From positions 1,426,001 to 1,490,000 of the forward strand of contig NZ_FMBM01000002.1 of NCBI RefSeq assembly GCF_900094735.1: 64,000 nt of DNA, in the 5' to 3' direction. The notes beneath the pieces are model-generated. The model had not been told where the DNA came from. It searched no databases and saw nothing but the letters and a program-made list of their open reading frames with translations. The DNA is from Saliniramus fredricksonii. GTDB lineage: Bacteria; Pseudomonadota; Alphaproteobacteria; Rhizobiales; Beijerinckiaceae. Numbering within the stretch: position 1 is the first letter of the stretch; every line of letters starts with the position of its first letter. Of the stretch, positions 17,074 through 25,512 are shown one piece after another. The translations under genes were made by a program, and so were the position numbers.

Positions 17074-19719
17074 TCAGTCGCGTCGCTTCGCATCATCGAT
17101 GATTTTCTGCGCTTGAAGAAGTACATATTCCGCCCAAGCGAGCGCGGAATGCCCCCATGTCGGCGCGATGGCGAGAATGGCCTGGCTTTGTGCGACAAGG
17201 AATTGCGCCGCCGCTATGGTTTGGCCACCAAGGACATGCCCGACTACAGCATCGAGTGACCTTTCGGCGATAAGTACCATAAGGAGTATTGTATTCTTCG
17301 TAAAACCACGTCGCGTCTCGGCAACTCGGCCGGTCGTGCCCGCAGAGGCTGTCATTCGAGCAACGTGCTGCGTGCGCTCCGTCGCCAGCGCGCTGTCGCT
17401 GAGAGCGCCGACAATCTTGCGCTCGTGCTCGGCAACGCCCTCGCCAACGCGGCTGCGCTCATAATCCCGCAATCGCTTCTCGAGCGCCTCGATATCGGGA
17501 TGGCCCATCGTGATACCCGGCCCTATGCGCAAGACGGCGTCCAGCGCAGCAAGGCAGTCAGGATCAAGCTTTTCGTCATCGGGCCTGTTGTACTGGCTTT
17601 GGCGCAGATCCGTCAGTGCATTGATATCCAGATGTATCATCAGGAAATCTGCGTCTTCGAAAGCCGCCTCGCTCATGTATTTCAGAGATCGAACCGGACC
17701 GTCGATTTCCGGATAGCGATTGACCGCTTTCAGAAGATTATCGAGCGCGCGCGGCAGGCGCTCGTACAACCGCCGGCGAACCGGATCATCGAGTTCTGCT
17801 TCGCCCGGAAGGATCGGTGCGATGTCGATTCGGTCGTCAGTGGTTAGGAGCAGACGAGGCTGCGCATCCGCCTCGGGCGCCTCAGGCGCGCTCCCGATCG
17901 GCTGCGGCGGGCTGCCATCCGGGGTGTATGCCGGCGTATAGGGCTCGGGCCATGGCGGCAGGCTGCGGAGATATTCGAGGGTTTTGCGGGTGCGTTCGTC
18001 GTCGTTTTCGATTTCGGAGAGTTCGGCGAGGGAGCCATCGCGGGCTGTGGCGGGGGTGTTTGCGTAAGAAAGGCCAAACTCAGGGGCACTTGAATGGTGA
18101 GATGATCCTGTGGCAAGTCGTTTTGACGATGCTATCGGGCGCAAATCGTAGACCGAAGTGTTGTCAAGTGTAATCGTTTTGAGATTCTTGTGGCCAACCA
18201 ACGGCGAGAGATCACTAACTTGCGTACTGTGGAGTCTCAGCGTTTCAATATTTATTAATTCTTTCAGCGGCGTTAAATCATTTATATTTGTTTTTTGAAG
18301 CCAGAGAGTGTGTAAATTTACCATTTCACTCAGTGGCGCAAGGTCGTAAACCTTCTTTCCGTCGAGCCATAGCCTTTGTAGATTACTAAGATTTGATATG
18401 GGAGTGAGATCATTTATCTGTACATCGCCAATTTTAAGTGAAGTAAGTGATTTCAGATTTTTAATTGGCTCAATATCGCTGATTTGTGAGCAGTCTAGCG
18501 TAAGAGCCTCAAGCTCTTTGAGGTCAGACAGTGGCGTTAGGTCTTTGACATTCGTATCGTCTAGCCAGAGCGTATTTAAATTCTTTATCTCGGCTAGCGG
18601 ACCGAGGTCGGTGACTTGCGTCTTGTTTAGTTCGAGTGTCCGCAAATTTGTGAGACCGGTCAACGGCGCCAGGTCGCTAACCCTCGTATTACCGAGATGG
18701 AGGGCCTCCAGATTTTCCAGGCGAGCCACGTGTGCTAGGTCGCCGACCTCTGTCGTATTCAGTTCGAGCGTCTCTATGTTTGTGAGACCGGCTAGCGGGG
18801 CGAGATCGCTAACTTTTGTAGCATTAAGAGCAAGGGACTGGAGGCGTGTGAGGCCAGCCAGTGGCGCAATATCAGTTACGTCTGTTTCGTCGAGGTCCAA
18901 CGTCCGCAGATTCGTCATGCCCGCCAGCGGTGATAGGTCACTGACGCGCGTGTAGCTAACGGAGAGCACTTGCAACTCTGCGAGGCCGACCAGTGGCGTG
19001 AGGTTGCTGACCTTAGTGCTGTTCAGCCTAAGCGTTTCAAGTTTCGTCAACAATTTCAGCGGCGTGAGGTCGTTGACTTGCGTTCTATCAAGCCAAAGCG
19101 CGTCCAAATTAATTAAATTGCTCAATGGCGTGACGTCACTAATACTAGTGCTGTCTAGCCATAGCGTTTCCAGCTTTGTCAGATTGGCTAGCGGCGTAAG
19201 GTCGCTAACTCGCGTGTTGTCTAGCCAGAGCACCTGCAACTTTTCCAGATTGCTCAGTGGCATGAGATCGCTAACCTGCGTGTTATTCAATCCAAGCGTC
19301 TGAAGATTTTTTAGGCCGGCCAGCGCCCCAAGATCGCTAACCTGAGTATTGTCAAGATCAATTGTTTCCAGTGTTATAACTTCAGAAAGTGGTGTGAGAT
19401 CTCTAACATTTGTATTTCTTATACGAAGTATATTTAGCTTTAACAACCTGGTGAGTGGCGCAACATCACTAACCTGTGTGTTGTCGAGATCAAGCCTATT
19501 CAAATTCGTTAGGCCGGCCAGCGGCGCGAGATCGCTGACCTGTGTGTTGCCGAGATCGAGCCATTCCAGATTTGTCAGACTGGCCAACTCTGGCGGGATG
19601 CTGGTAAGCGCATGGAAGGCCTCACCAGACAGGTCCAAAATCCTTTCATCAGCCGCCTCAACCCGCGCAATCTCTTCGAGCGCCGCCGCGTAGGCCTGTT
19701 CTGCCGCATCGTCTGCCAT
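17074..19719 (-). CDS. Large leucine-rich-repeat protein (22 repeats of 22 residues)
   Basis: The 881-residue protein starts MADDAAEQAYAAALEEIARV, has a short cap ending IPPELASLTN, and then 22 consecutive 22-residue leucine-rich repeats at residues 51-534. The consensus is LxxLxLxxTxVSDLxPLxxLxN, the internalin-type 22-mer. There is no signal peptide. The C-terminal 350 residues are unlike the repeats: a proline-rich linker, a charged middle part and two hydrophobic stretches near residues 795-870. The repeat DNA (about 18100-19550) is clearly richer in A+T than the ends of the gene. The start at 19719 has AGGGGCGGAT before it. Protein-protein binding is likely; the partner and role are unknown. 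Confidence 0.85.
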   Translation of the reverse strand: MADDAAEQAYAAALEEIARVEAADERILDLSGEAFHALTSIPPELASLTNLEWLDLGNTQVSDLAPLAGLTNLNRLDLDNTQVSDVAPLTRLLKLNILRIRNTNVRDLTPLSEVITLETIDLDNTQVSDLGALAGLKNLQTLGLNNTQVSDLMPLSNLEKLQVLWLDNTRVSDLTPLANLTKLETLWLDSTSISDVTPLSNLINLDALWLDRTQVNDLTPLKLLTKLETLRLNSTKVSNLTPLVGLAELQVLSVSYTRVSDLSPLAGMTNLRTLDLDETDVTDIAPLAGLTRLQSLALNATKVSDLAPLAGLTNIETLELNTTEVGDLAHVARLENLEALHLGNTRVSDLAPLTGLTNLRTLELNKTQVTDLGPLAEIKNLNTLWLDDTNVKDLTPLSDLKELEALTLDCSQISDIEPIKNLKSLTSLKIGDVQINDLTPISNLSNLQRLWLDGKKVYDLAPLSEMVNLHTLWLQKTNINDLTPLKELINIETLRLHSTQVSDLSPLVGHKNLKTITLDNTSVYDLRPIASSKRLATGSSHHSSAPEFGLSYANTPATARDGSLAELSEIENDDERTRKTLEYLRSLPPWPEPYTPAYTPDGSPPQPIGSAPEAPEADAQPRLLLTTDDRIDIAPILPGEAELDDPVRRRLYERLPRALDNLLKAVNRYPEIDGPVRSLKYMSEAAFEDADFLMIHLDINALTDLRQSQYNRPDDEKLDPDCLAALDAVLRIGPGITMGHPDIEALEKRLRDYERSRVGEGVAEHERKIVGALSDSALATERTQHVARMTASAGTTGRVAETRRGFTKNTILLMVLIAERSLDAVVGHVLGGQTIAAAQFLVAQSQAILAIAPTWGHSALAWAEYVLLQAQKIIDDAKRRD

Positions 19720-19808
19720 ATCCGCCCCTTGCAACCTTCCCGCGCAGTATCGCCCGCCCCGCCCGCCATGCCAACCCCTCACTGCCGAGCGGTCGATGCA
19801 GGCAACCT

Positions 19809-19954
19809 CCCCTCTCCCTCCGTGGAGAGGGGTCGGGGGTGAGGGGCGGTGCAGGATTATCCCCGACGTCGATGACATCTGCGCGCTTCATCACCGCCTC
19901 GCTCTATTCTGATGCGCCCCTCACCCCCAGCCCCTCTCCTCGGTGGGAGAGGGG
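19809..19954. repeat. MITE/REP-like inverted repeat, copy A
   Basis: The unit of about 146 bases begins CCCCTCTCCCTCCGTGGAGA and ends with a near-perfect inverted copy of its first 40 bases (GGTGGGAGAGGGG). The inner part reads TTATCCCCGACGTCGATGAC. Two more copies follow at 20614-20752 and 20838-20983. All three are preceded by a conserved AGCGGTCGATGCAG-like stretch. The form suggests a non-autonomous element or paired REP sequence. Confidence 0.75.
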
Positions 19955-20053
19955 AGTCAGGGCGCGCGCTTCATCACGGGTGCGGCCAGTTGTGCGTTGA
20001 TACAACCAAAACCCCTCTTTTCAATGCCTGATACGTGTTTTACTGTCGCCACA

Positions 20054-20288
20054 GAGCCGGGCGAATCCGGCTCCGGGGCGTAGAAACCCCTTCCCACAGC
20101 GGTCGGTGCGACCGAAAAGGCACCTCCTCGACCTTCATGGCCGGGGAGGCGCTGGCGTATGTCCAAGGCTCCGGTCTAAAGGCCAGTGCGGTCGTCTGTG
20201 GGCGGCTTTCTAACTCCCCGGTCACCAGAGCGATCCTCTGGTGACCACGCGAACCTGATTTCAGGACCGGTCTTCGGGGAGTTCGAGC
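20054..20288 (+). promoter_or_regulatory. Highly structured leader RNA with a stem masking the downstream ribosome-binding site
   Basis: Several perfect hairpins can be read directly. GAGCCGG/CCGGCTC lies at 20054-20073, CGGTCG/CGACCG at 20100-20114, and an 11-base stem GGTCACCAGAG/CTCTGGTGACC at 20220-20246; CCTGA/TCAGG is at 20254-20265. A long-range pair CCCACAG (20093-20099) with CTGTGGG (20196-20202) closes the middle. The last pair is AACTCCCCG (20212-20220) with CGGGGAGTT (20275-20283); the latter contains the GGGGAG ribosome-binding site seven bases before the ATG at 20289. A fold that hides or exposes this site would control the small gene. I cannot match it to a known riboswitch family. 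Confidence 0.6.
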
Positions 20289-20600
20289 ATGGATGAGACA
20301 ACATTCTGGCAGGCGTTGTTTGCCACCTATCAATCGCTGACGGACTGGATCAAGGCGCTGTGGCTGATCATCCCGCCGGTGTTCATCTTCGCCATGACGG
20401 CACTCATCCTGCGCGGGCGACGCGCCCCGCCGCAGGCTGATGGCGAACTCGTCTACACCGTGCACCGCGACGCCACCGGCCAGTACCACATCCTGCGCCA
20501 CACATCCCCCGCCACCACAGACGACGCCCCGACCTACCTGCCCCTCGACGACGACCAGCCAATGCTGATCCCGCCAACATGGCGAGGGCGAAGCGGCTGA
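20289..20600 (+). CDS. Small single-helix membrane protein downstream of a structured leader
   Basis: The 103-residue protein starts MDETTFWQALFATYQSLTDW and has one strong hydrophobic helix (about residues 23-42, ALWLIIPPVFIFAMTALIL) followed by arginines and a polar tail that includes DGELVYTVHRDATGQYHILR. Cell-envelope location with the tail in the cytoplasm is likely. A GGGGAG site lies seven bases before the ATG and falls inside a predicted stem of the leader. The final residues and stop lie in the conserved flank of the repeat unit at 20614, so the repeat may have supplied the stop codon. Function unknown. Confidence 0.7.
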   Translation: MDETTFWQALFATYQSLTDWIKALWLIIPPVFIFAMTALILRGRRAPPQADGELVYTVHRDATGQYHILRHTSPATTDDAPTYLPLDDDQPMLIPPTWRGRSG

Positions 20601-20613
20601 TGCAGCGCGATCT

Positions 20614-20752
20614 CCCCTCTCCCTCCGTGGGGGCCGGGGGTGAGGGGCGTTGATGATTATACTCTGCCGTGGATGACGTTCGCGCTTCATCACGCTCGCG
20701 CTTTATCCTGATGCGCCCCTCACCCCCAACCCCTCTCCACCAGGGAGAGGGG
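20614..20752. repeat. MITE/REP-like inverted repeat, copy B
   Basis: This copy of about 139 bases again begins CCCCTCTCCCTCCGTGG and ends in GGGAGAGGGG. It is a few bases shorter than copies A and C in the left arm and middle. It directly follows the 103-residue membrane-protein gene. Confidence 0.75.
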
Positions 20753-20837
20753 AGTTCGGGCGCGGCTTTCATGGAGGGCGGGCCTCGCCTGCCACGAGCG
20801 GCATCCGCTCATGCGAGCGGTCGATGCAGCGCAATCG

Positions 20838-20983
20838 CCCCTCTCCCTCCGTGGAGAGGGGCCGGGGGTGAGGGGCGGTGCAGGATTATCCCCGACGTCG
20901 ATGACATCTGCGCGCTTCATCACGCTCGCGCTTTATTCTGATACGCCCCTCACCCCCAACCCCTCTCCACGGCGGGAGAGGGG
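20838..20983. repeat. MITE/REP-like inverted repeat, copy C
   Basis: This copy of about 146 bases is nearly identical to copy A over its whole length, including the inner GATTATCCCCGACGTCGATG segment. The spacer to copy B (about 85 bases) holds no gene. From 20984 to 21076 the sequence is AT-rich and non-coding before the convergent end of the AEC transporter gene. Confidence 0.75.
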
Positions 20984-21076
20984 CGTTCGGGCGCGGCCTT
21001 CATGGAGTATAATCATTTTATCAAAAAAATACTATAAACATCTGCTTTGACTACACTATATCCCCCTCTCTCACTC

Positions 21077-22057
21077 TCACATCGGAAACAGATCATGCGG
21101 CAGGTGGCCGCTGCGGATGAGCCAGAGGAAGGCCGTCAGCGTCACCACCGAGACCACCGTCCCGGCCAGAACGCAGGCGGAGGCGCGCTCGATTCCGACA
21201 TTGTACTGCGTGGAGATCACGAAGATGTTGAGCGCCGGCGGCAGCGCCGCCATCACGATCGCGGCGAAGACCCACATCGGATCGAACACCCCGAACGCCG
21301 AGAGCAGCACCCAGACCAGCAAGGGGTGGATGATCAGCTTGATCACCACGAGAAACGGCACCTCCGGCGGGATCCGTTTCGCGCCGCCCCCGCCGGTCAG
21401 CGCCACGGTCACGCCGAGCAGAAACAGTGCCGAGGGCGCGGCGGCGTTGGCGAGCCATTCGGTCATGGTGTCGATGGTGGAGGGTACAGGCAGCGCGAAA
21501 TAGCTGAAGACCACGCCCAGCACCGTCGCGATGTTGAACGGATGCGTGACGACGCGAAACGCCACCTCCCCCGCCATCCGCAGCGGGCCCTGCTTCTCGA
21601 CACCGGCAATCGCCATCAGGAGCGGGATCAGCGTGAACAGCAACAGGTTGTCGAAGACGAAGATGAGCACCACCGGCGCCGTCGCGGCCGGGCCCAGAGC
21701 GGCAAGGATCAGCGGTGGGCCCATATAGCCGATATTCGAATACGACCCCGCCACACCCTGCATCACCGCCTGGGGCAGATCACGCGTGAACCACCAGCCG
21801 GCGGTGAAAGCGAGCGCGAAGGCGCAATAGGTCGCCAGCGTCGTCGCGATGACGAAGGGCCAGTTGGCGAGCTCATCAATCGGCTTGTCGGCGACCAGCC
21901 GGAAAAACAGGCAGGGCAAAGCGATATAGATCAGGAAGAACTGCATCCAGGCGAGCCCGCCCTTTTCCAGATCGACGAGCTTCGCGCAAACGAATCCTAT
22001 GGTGATCAGCCCGAAGAACGGGGCGATCAGATCGAGAAGCCCGATCAGATCGGACAT
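21077..22057 (-). CDS. AEC-family membrane transporter
   Basis: The 326-residue protein has about ten hydrophobic helices in two groups. It begins with APFFGLITIGFVCAKL and has a central GSYSNIGYMGPPLILAALG motif, which matches the auxin-efflux-carrier family; bacterial members export or import organic acids such as malonate or malate. The substrate cannot be assigned. The gene stands alone; its upstream region faces hspQ divergently across 189 bases, and its 3' end faces the repeat cluster. Confidence 0.88.
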   Translation of the reverse strand: MSDLIGLLDLIAPFFGLITIGFVCAKLVDLEKGGLAWMQFFLIYIALPCLFFRLVADKPIDELANWPFVIATTLATYCAFALAFTAGWWFTRDLPQAVMQGVAGSYSNIGYMGPPLILAALGPAATAPVVLIFVFDNLLLFTLIPLLMAIAGVEKQGPLRMAGEVAFRVVTHPFNIATVLGVVFSYFALPVPSTIDTMTEWLANAAAPSALFLLGVTVALTGGGGAKRIPPEVPFLVVIKLIIHPLLVWVLLSAFGVFDPMWVFAAIVMAALPPALNIFVISTQYNVGIERASACVLAGTVVSVVTLTAFLWLIRSGHLPHDLFPM

Positions 22058-22246
22058 GCTGGGTTGCTCCGGAACAAGGGCGAGGCGAACGGCCGCTCAC
22101 CCTAATCGGGCAGGCGGCGTTTCGACAACCGACGAATAACGCCCACACGGCTTCCGGCAACCTGCGCGAATATGCGGGATCACACGCCATTCGGCCTTTG
22201 ATTTCGCAGGGAAAGTGCCTATTTTCTGTAGCGAAAGGGGTCAGGC

Positions 22247-22576
22247 ATGACAGTACGCGTCGCCAAATTCTCGATCGGACAAGTGGTTCGGCATCGGTAT
22301 TATCCGTTCCGGGGCATCATCTTCGACGTCGATCCGGAATTCGCCAATACCGAGGAGTGGTGGCTGGCGATTCCGGAGGATGTGCGCCCGCACAAGGAGC
22401 AGCCATTCTACCATCTCTTCGCCGAGAACGCGCAGACGGAATACGTCGCCTATGTCTCGGAACAGAACCTCGTGCCCGACGATTCCGACGCCCCCCTGCG
22501 CCATCCGATGGTACCCTCGATGTTCGAGCGCCAGCCCGACGGGGCCTATCGTCCGAAAGCCGGCACCGCGAACTGA
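22247..22576 (+). CDS. hspQ: HspQ-family heat-shock / hemimethylated-DNA-binding-like protein
   Basis: The 109-residue protein matches the HspQ (YccV) family: KFSIGQVVRHRYYPFRGIIF at residues 7-26, then DVDPEFANTEEWW and QPFYHLFAENAQTEYVAYVS. In enterobacteria HspQ is a heat-induced Lon-protease specificity factor first found as a binder of hemimethylated DNA. GAAAGGGG lies before the ATG. It is divergent from the AEC gene and ends at a strong bidirectional terminator shared with the IalB-like gene. Confidence 0.9.
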   Translation: MTVRVAKFSIGQVVRHRYYPFRGIIFDVDPEFANTEEWWLAIPEDVRPHKEQPFYHLFAENAQTEYVAYVSEQNLVPDDSDAPLRHPMVPSMFERQPDGAYRPKAGTAN

Positions 22577-22599
22577 GGTCAGGCCGCGCGCCCAATGAA

Positions 22600-22625
22600 A
22601 AAGCCGGGTCGCGAAACCCGGCTTT
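22600..22625. terminator. Bidirectional intrinsic terminator
   Basis: A perfect 10-base stem AAAGCCGGGT/ACCCGGCTTT with loop CGCGAA lies between the convergent hspQ and IalB-like genes. The A-run on one side and T-run on the other let it serve both strands. Confidence 0.85.
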
Positions 22626-22652
22626 CTTTATGCTCACAACGGCGCAGGGAAA

Positions 22653-23381
22653 TCACTGCGCCTGCTGCTGAAGGCGCTCGCGCATCTCGTCGGAACGGCG
22701 CTGCAGCTCTTCCTGAAGACGGCGCTGCTGCTCTTCCAGCTCCTGCGGGTCGATCGGATCACCCTCGAAACCCGCCGTGAAACCCTCCAGCGGCACGGCG
22801 AAGGTCACGACCTGGCCAACCTGATTCTGAACGCTGACATTGAGCGTCTCGCCCGCCTTGAACTGGTCGACCACGTCACCATCGATATTCGCCTCGGCGA
22901 AGCAGCCATTGGGGAAGCAGATTGCGTAGCTGCCGTTGGTCGGGCGGTTCTGGTCAGCCGCGAAGCGGATGCCGGGCTGCAGCAACAGACCCAACGGCAT
23001 CAGCATGCGCACGACCTGGTTCGGTTCATCCGGATCACCGCCTTCGATATCATAGACGGCCACGGCCATCAGCGGTTCGCCATCCTCGGAGACGAAGTCA
23101 CGCGTGGTGTAGCAGATTTCCGCCTCGGTCGCGGGATCGGTGCCGCAGACCTTGGTCCACTCCGTTTGCGAAGGCTCGGGGACGACAGGGACAGTCACCG
23201 GGCCGCCATCCTGTGTGGGCGCGGGAGCCATGGGAGCCTGACCCTGCCCTCCGGGCGCGGGCTCCGGCGGAGGCGTCTGCGCGAGCGCGGCGCCGGGAGC
23301 GAACGCAAAGCCCGCAATGGCCAGGGCTGCAACCAGTCCCAGGGAGGTCCGCATTTTCGCGGGGCGCGTCGAGAATGCCAT
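22653..23381 (-). CDS. Invasion-associated locus B (IalB)-family exported protein
   Basis: The 242-residue protein has a Sec signal peptide ending near PGAALAQ, a proline-rich linker, and an IalB domain at about residues 70-205 with WTKVCGTDPATEAEICYTTR, GLLLQPGIRF and SYAICFPNGCFAEANI; the cysteine pairs are typical. A charged tail rich in Glu, Arg and Gln follows, which may form a coiled coil and is longer than in the usual family member. IalB-type proteins are periplasmic or outer-membrane-linked and widespread in non-pathogenic Hyphomicrobiales; their role is unclear. AAGGAT lies about seven bases before ATG 23381, so I prefer it to the ATG at 23396. Confidence 0.88.
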   Translation of the reverse strand: MAFSTRPAKMRTSLGLVAALAIAGFAFAPGAALAQTPPPEPAPGGQGQAPMAPAPTQDGGPVTVPVVPEPSQTEWTKVCGTDPATEAEICYTTRDFVSEDGEPLMAVAVYDIEGGDPDEPNQVVRMLMPLGLLLQPGIRFAADQNRPTNGSYAICFPNGCFAEANIDGDVVDQFKAGETLNVSVQNQVGQVVTFAVPLEGFTAGFEGDPIDPQELEEQQRRLQEELQRRSDEMRERLQQQAQ

Positions 23382-23608
23382 GCGTTGATCCTTCATGGTT
23401 CGATGGTGCCCGGCGCCGCCTTCTACGCCGCCGCTGCGACCCTGTGATCCTTCTGATACCACGCCGTGATCGCCGAATGCGGCGAAGCGATGGCATCGGC
23501 GACGCCCTTCTAGCGTGTCACTGCGCCGCTTTCCAGTCGTTTTCGCAGGCCGCAATCGTGTTACGCTCAAAGTGATTCGAGACTTGCGTCGCATCGAAGG
23601 ACAATCCC

Positions 23609-25462
23609 ATGCCCGGACCCGCCTTTTCCCGTGCCGTTTTTCCCCGGCGTTGCGTCCTTGCAGCCCTTGCAGCCCTTGCCCTGGCCGTGACCGCCCTGCT
23701 CGGATTCGATCAGGCCGCCGCACAGGATGAAACCGTCACCTGGAGCCACGGGATCGCGATGCATGGTGAGCCGGAGCTGCCGGCGGATTTTTCGCATTTT
23801 CCCTACGCCAATCCGGATGCGCCGAAGGGCGGGCGCTTTACCAGGGCGCTGCATGGCACCTTCGACAGCCTCAATACCTATATCGTGCGCGGCGTGGCGC
23901 CGGATGCAGTGCCGAATTACGTTCTCGAGCCGCTGATGGCGCGCTCCCTCGACGAGCCATTCTCGCTCTATCCGCTGCTGGCCGAGGCCGTGGCGCTGCC
24001 GGATGACCGGTCGTCGATCACGTTCCGGCTGAATCCCGCCGCCCGTTTCGCCGATGGCGAACCGGTGACGGCGGATGACGTCGCCTTCAGCTTCGAGACG
24101 CTCAAGGAATACGGGCGCCCCTATTTCCGTGCGAATTACGGGCAGGTCGCGGAAGTGGAGATCATCGATGATCGCACCATCCGCTTCGACCTGTCACAGA
24201 CCGATGATCGCGAATTGCCGTTGCTGCTCGGCCTGATGCGGGTGATGCCGGCCCATGCCATGGATGCCGAGACGTTCCAGACCACCTTCCTGGAGGGCCC
24301 GGTCGGCTCCGGGCCCTATGAGGTCAGCGAAGTGCGCCCCGGGGAGCGGCTCACGCTCACCCGGCGTGACGATTACTGGGGCGCGGAACTACCGAGCCGG
24401 CGCGGAAAGTACAACTTCGACACGATCCGCTACGAATTCTTTCGTGATGGCAATACGATGTTCGAGGCTTTCAAGACGGGACTTTATGATCTTCGCATCG
24501 AGAATGATGCCACACGCTGGGCCACGGGTTATGATTTTCCCGGCCTGAATGACGGGCGCATCGCGCGCGCGGAAGTGCCGATCGATCAGCCGCGCGGCAT
24601 GAACGGCTTCGTCTTCAACACCCGCCGGGATCTGTTTTCGGATATCCGCGTACGCGAGGCGCTGACGGCGCTGTTCGATTTCGAATGGGTCAACCGCAAT
24701 CTCTCCTACGGGCTGATGGCGCGCACGCAGAGCTATTTCGAGGGCTCCGATCTCGCCTCGATCGGCCATGCGGCGACAGAGGCCGAGCGCGACCTGCTCG
24801 CCCCCTTCCCCGATGCGGTGCGCCCCGAGATCATGGACGGAACCTGGCAGCCACCCGGCCCCGATGGTTCCGGGCGTGACCGGACGATGGCGCGTTTTGC
24901 CATGAATCTTCTCACTGACGCCGGCTGGCGTCTCGATGGCAACGCGCTGCGCCACAGCGAGAGCGGTGAGCCCTTCGCTTTTGAATTTCTTGCGGTATCC
25001 CGCGCGCAGGAACGCCTCGCGCTGAACTATGCGCAGAACCTGCGCCGGCTCGGCATCGACATGCGTGTGCGCATTGTGGACGACGCACAATACTGGCGTC
25101 GGCTCGCCTCCTTCGATTTTGACATGATCGAGTGGACCTGGGGCGTTTCGGCCTCGCCCGGCAACGAGCAGCGCAACCGCTGGAGCTCCGTCGCCGCGCA
25201 GAATGACGGCTCGCTCAACTTCGCCGGCGCACGCGAACCGGCGATTGACGCGATGATCGATGCGATGCTTGAAGCACATGACCGCGAGGAATTCGTCGCC
25301 GCCGTGCGCGCACTCGATCGTGTGCTGCTCTCCGGCTTCTACGCCATCCCTCTGATGCACCAGCCCGATCTGTGGCTTGCCCATGATGCCGGGCTGCGGC
25401 GACCGGATGCGGTACCGATGATGGGCCTGCCGCCGGAACTGTGGTGGCGCGAATCGGAGTGA
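23609..25462 (+). CDS. Periplasmic oligopeptide-binding protein (SBP_bac_5, YejA-like)
   Basis: The 617-residue protein has a signal peptide (hydrophobic core LAALAALALAVTALL, cleavage near AAAQ) and the type-5 solute-binding fold: PNYVLEPLMARSLDEPF, FRLNPAARFADGEPVTADDV, the signature GSGPYEVSEVRPGERLTLTR, and a C-terminal lobe with SFDFDMIEWTWGVS. The order and length (about 600) resemble YejA-type binding proteins of peptide ABC importers. No permease or ATPase gene is nearby, so it must work with a transporter encoded elsewhere or be an orphan. It is divergent from the IalB-like gene. Confidence 0.9.
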   Translation: MPGPAFSRAVFPRRCVLAALAALALAVTALLGFDQAAAQDETVTWSHGIAMHGEPELPADFSHFPYANPDAPKGGRFTRALHGTFDSLNTYIVRGVAPDAVPNYVLEPLMARSLDEPFSLYPLLAEAVALPDDRSSITFRLNPAARFADGEPVTADDVAFSFETLKEYGRPYFRANYGQVAEVEIIDDRTIRFDLSQTDDRELPLLLGLMRVMPAHAMDAETFQTTFLEGPVGSGPYEVSEVRPGERLTLTRRDDYWGAELPSRRGKYNFDTIRYEFFRDGNTMFEAFKTGLYDLRIENDATRWATGYDFPGLNDGRIARAEVPIDQPRGMNGFVFNTRRDLFSDIRVREALTALFDFEWVNRNLSYGLMARTQSYFEGSDLASIGHAATEAERDLLAPFPDAVRPEIMDGTWQPPGPDGSGRDRTMARFAMNLLTDAGWRLDGNALRHSESGEPFAFEFLAVSRAQERLALNYAQNLRRLGIDMRVRIVDDAQYWRRLASFDFDMIEWTWGVSASPGNEQRNRWSSVAAQNDGSLNFAGAREPAIDAMIDAMLEAHDREEFVAAVRALDRVLLSGFYAIPLMHQPDLWLAHDAGLRRPDAVPMMGLPPELWWRESE

Positions 25463-25512
25463 CGCGGCATGATAACCTCGGACGAATCGCAAAACGGGGG
25501 GACGCGGTGTTC

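Noticed and set aside
20035-20244. Short plus-strand frame over the structured leader
   Set aside because: The many perfect stems are better explained as RNA structure, and there is no ribosome-binding site; it remains a possible alternative only if homologs keep the frame.
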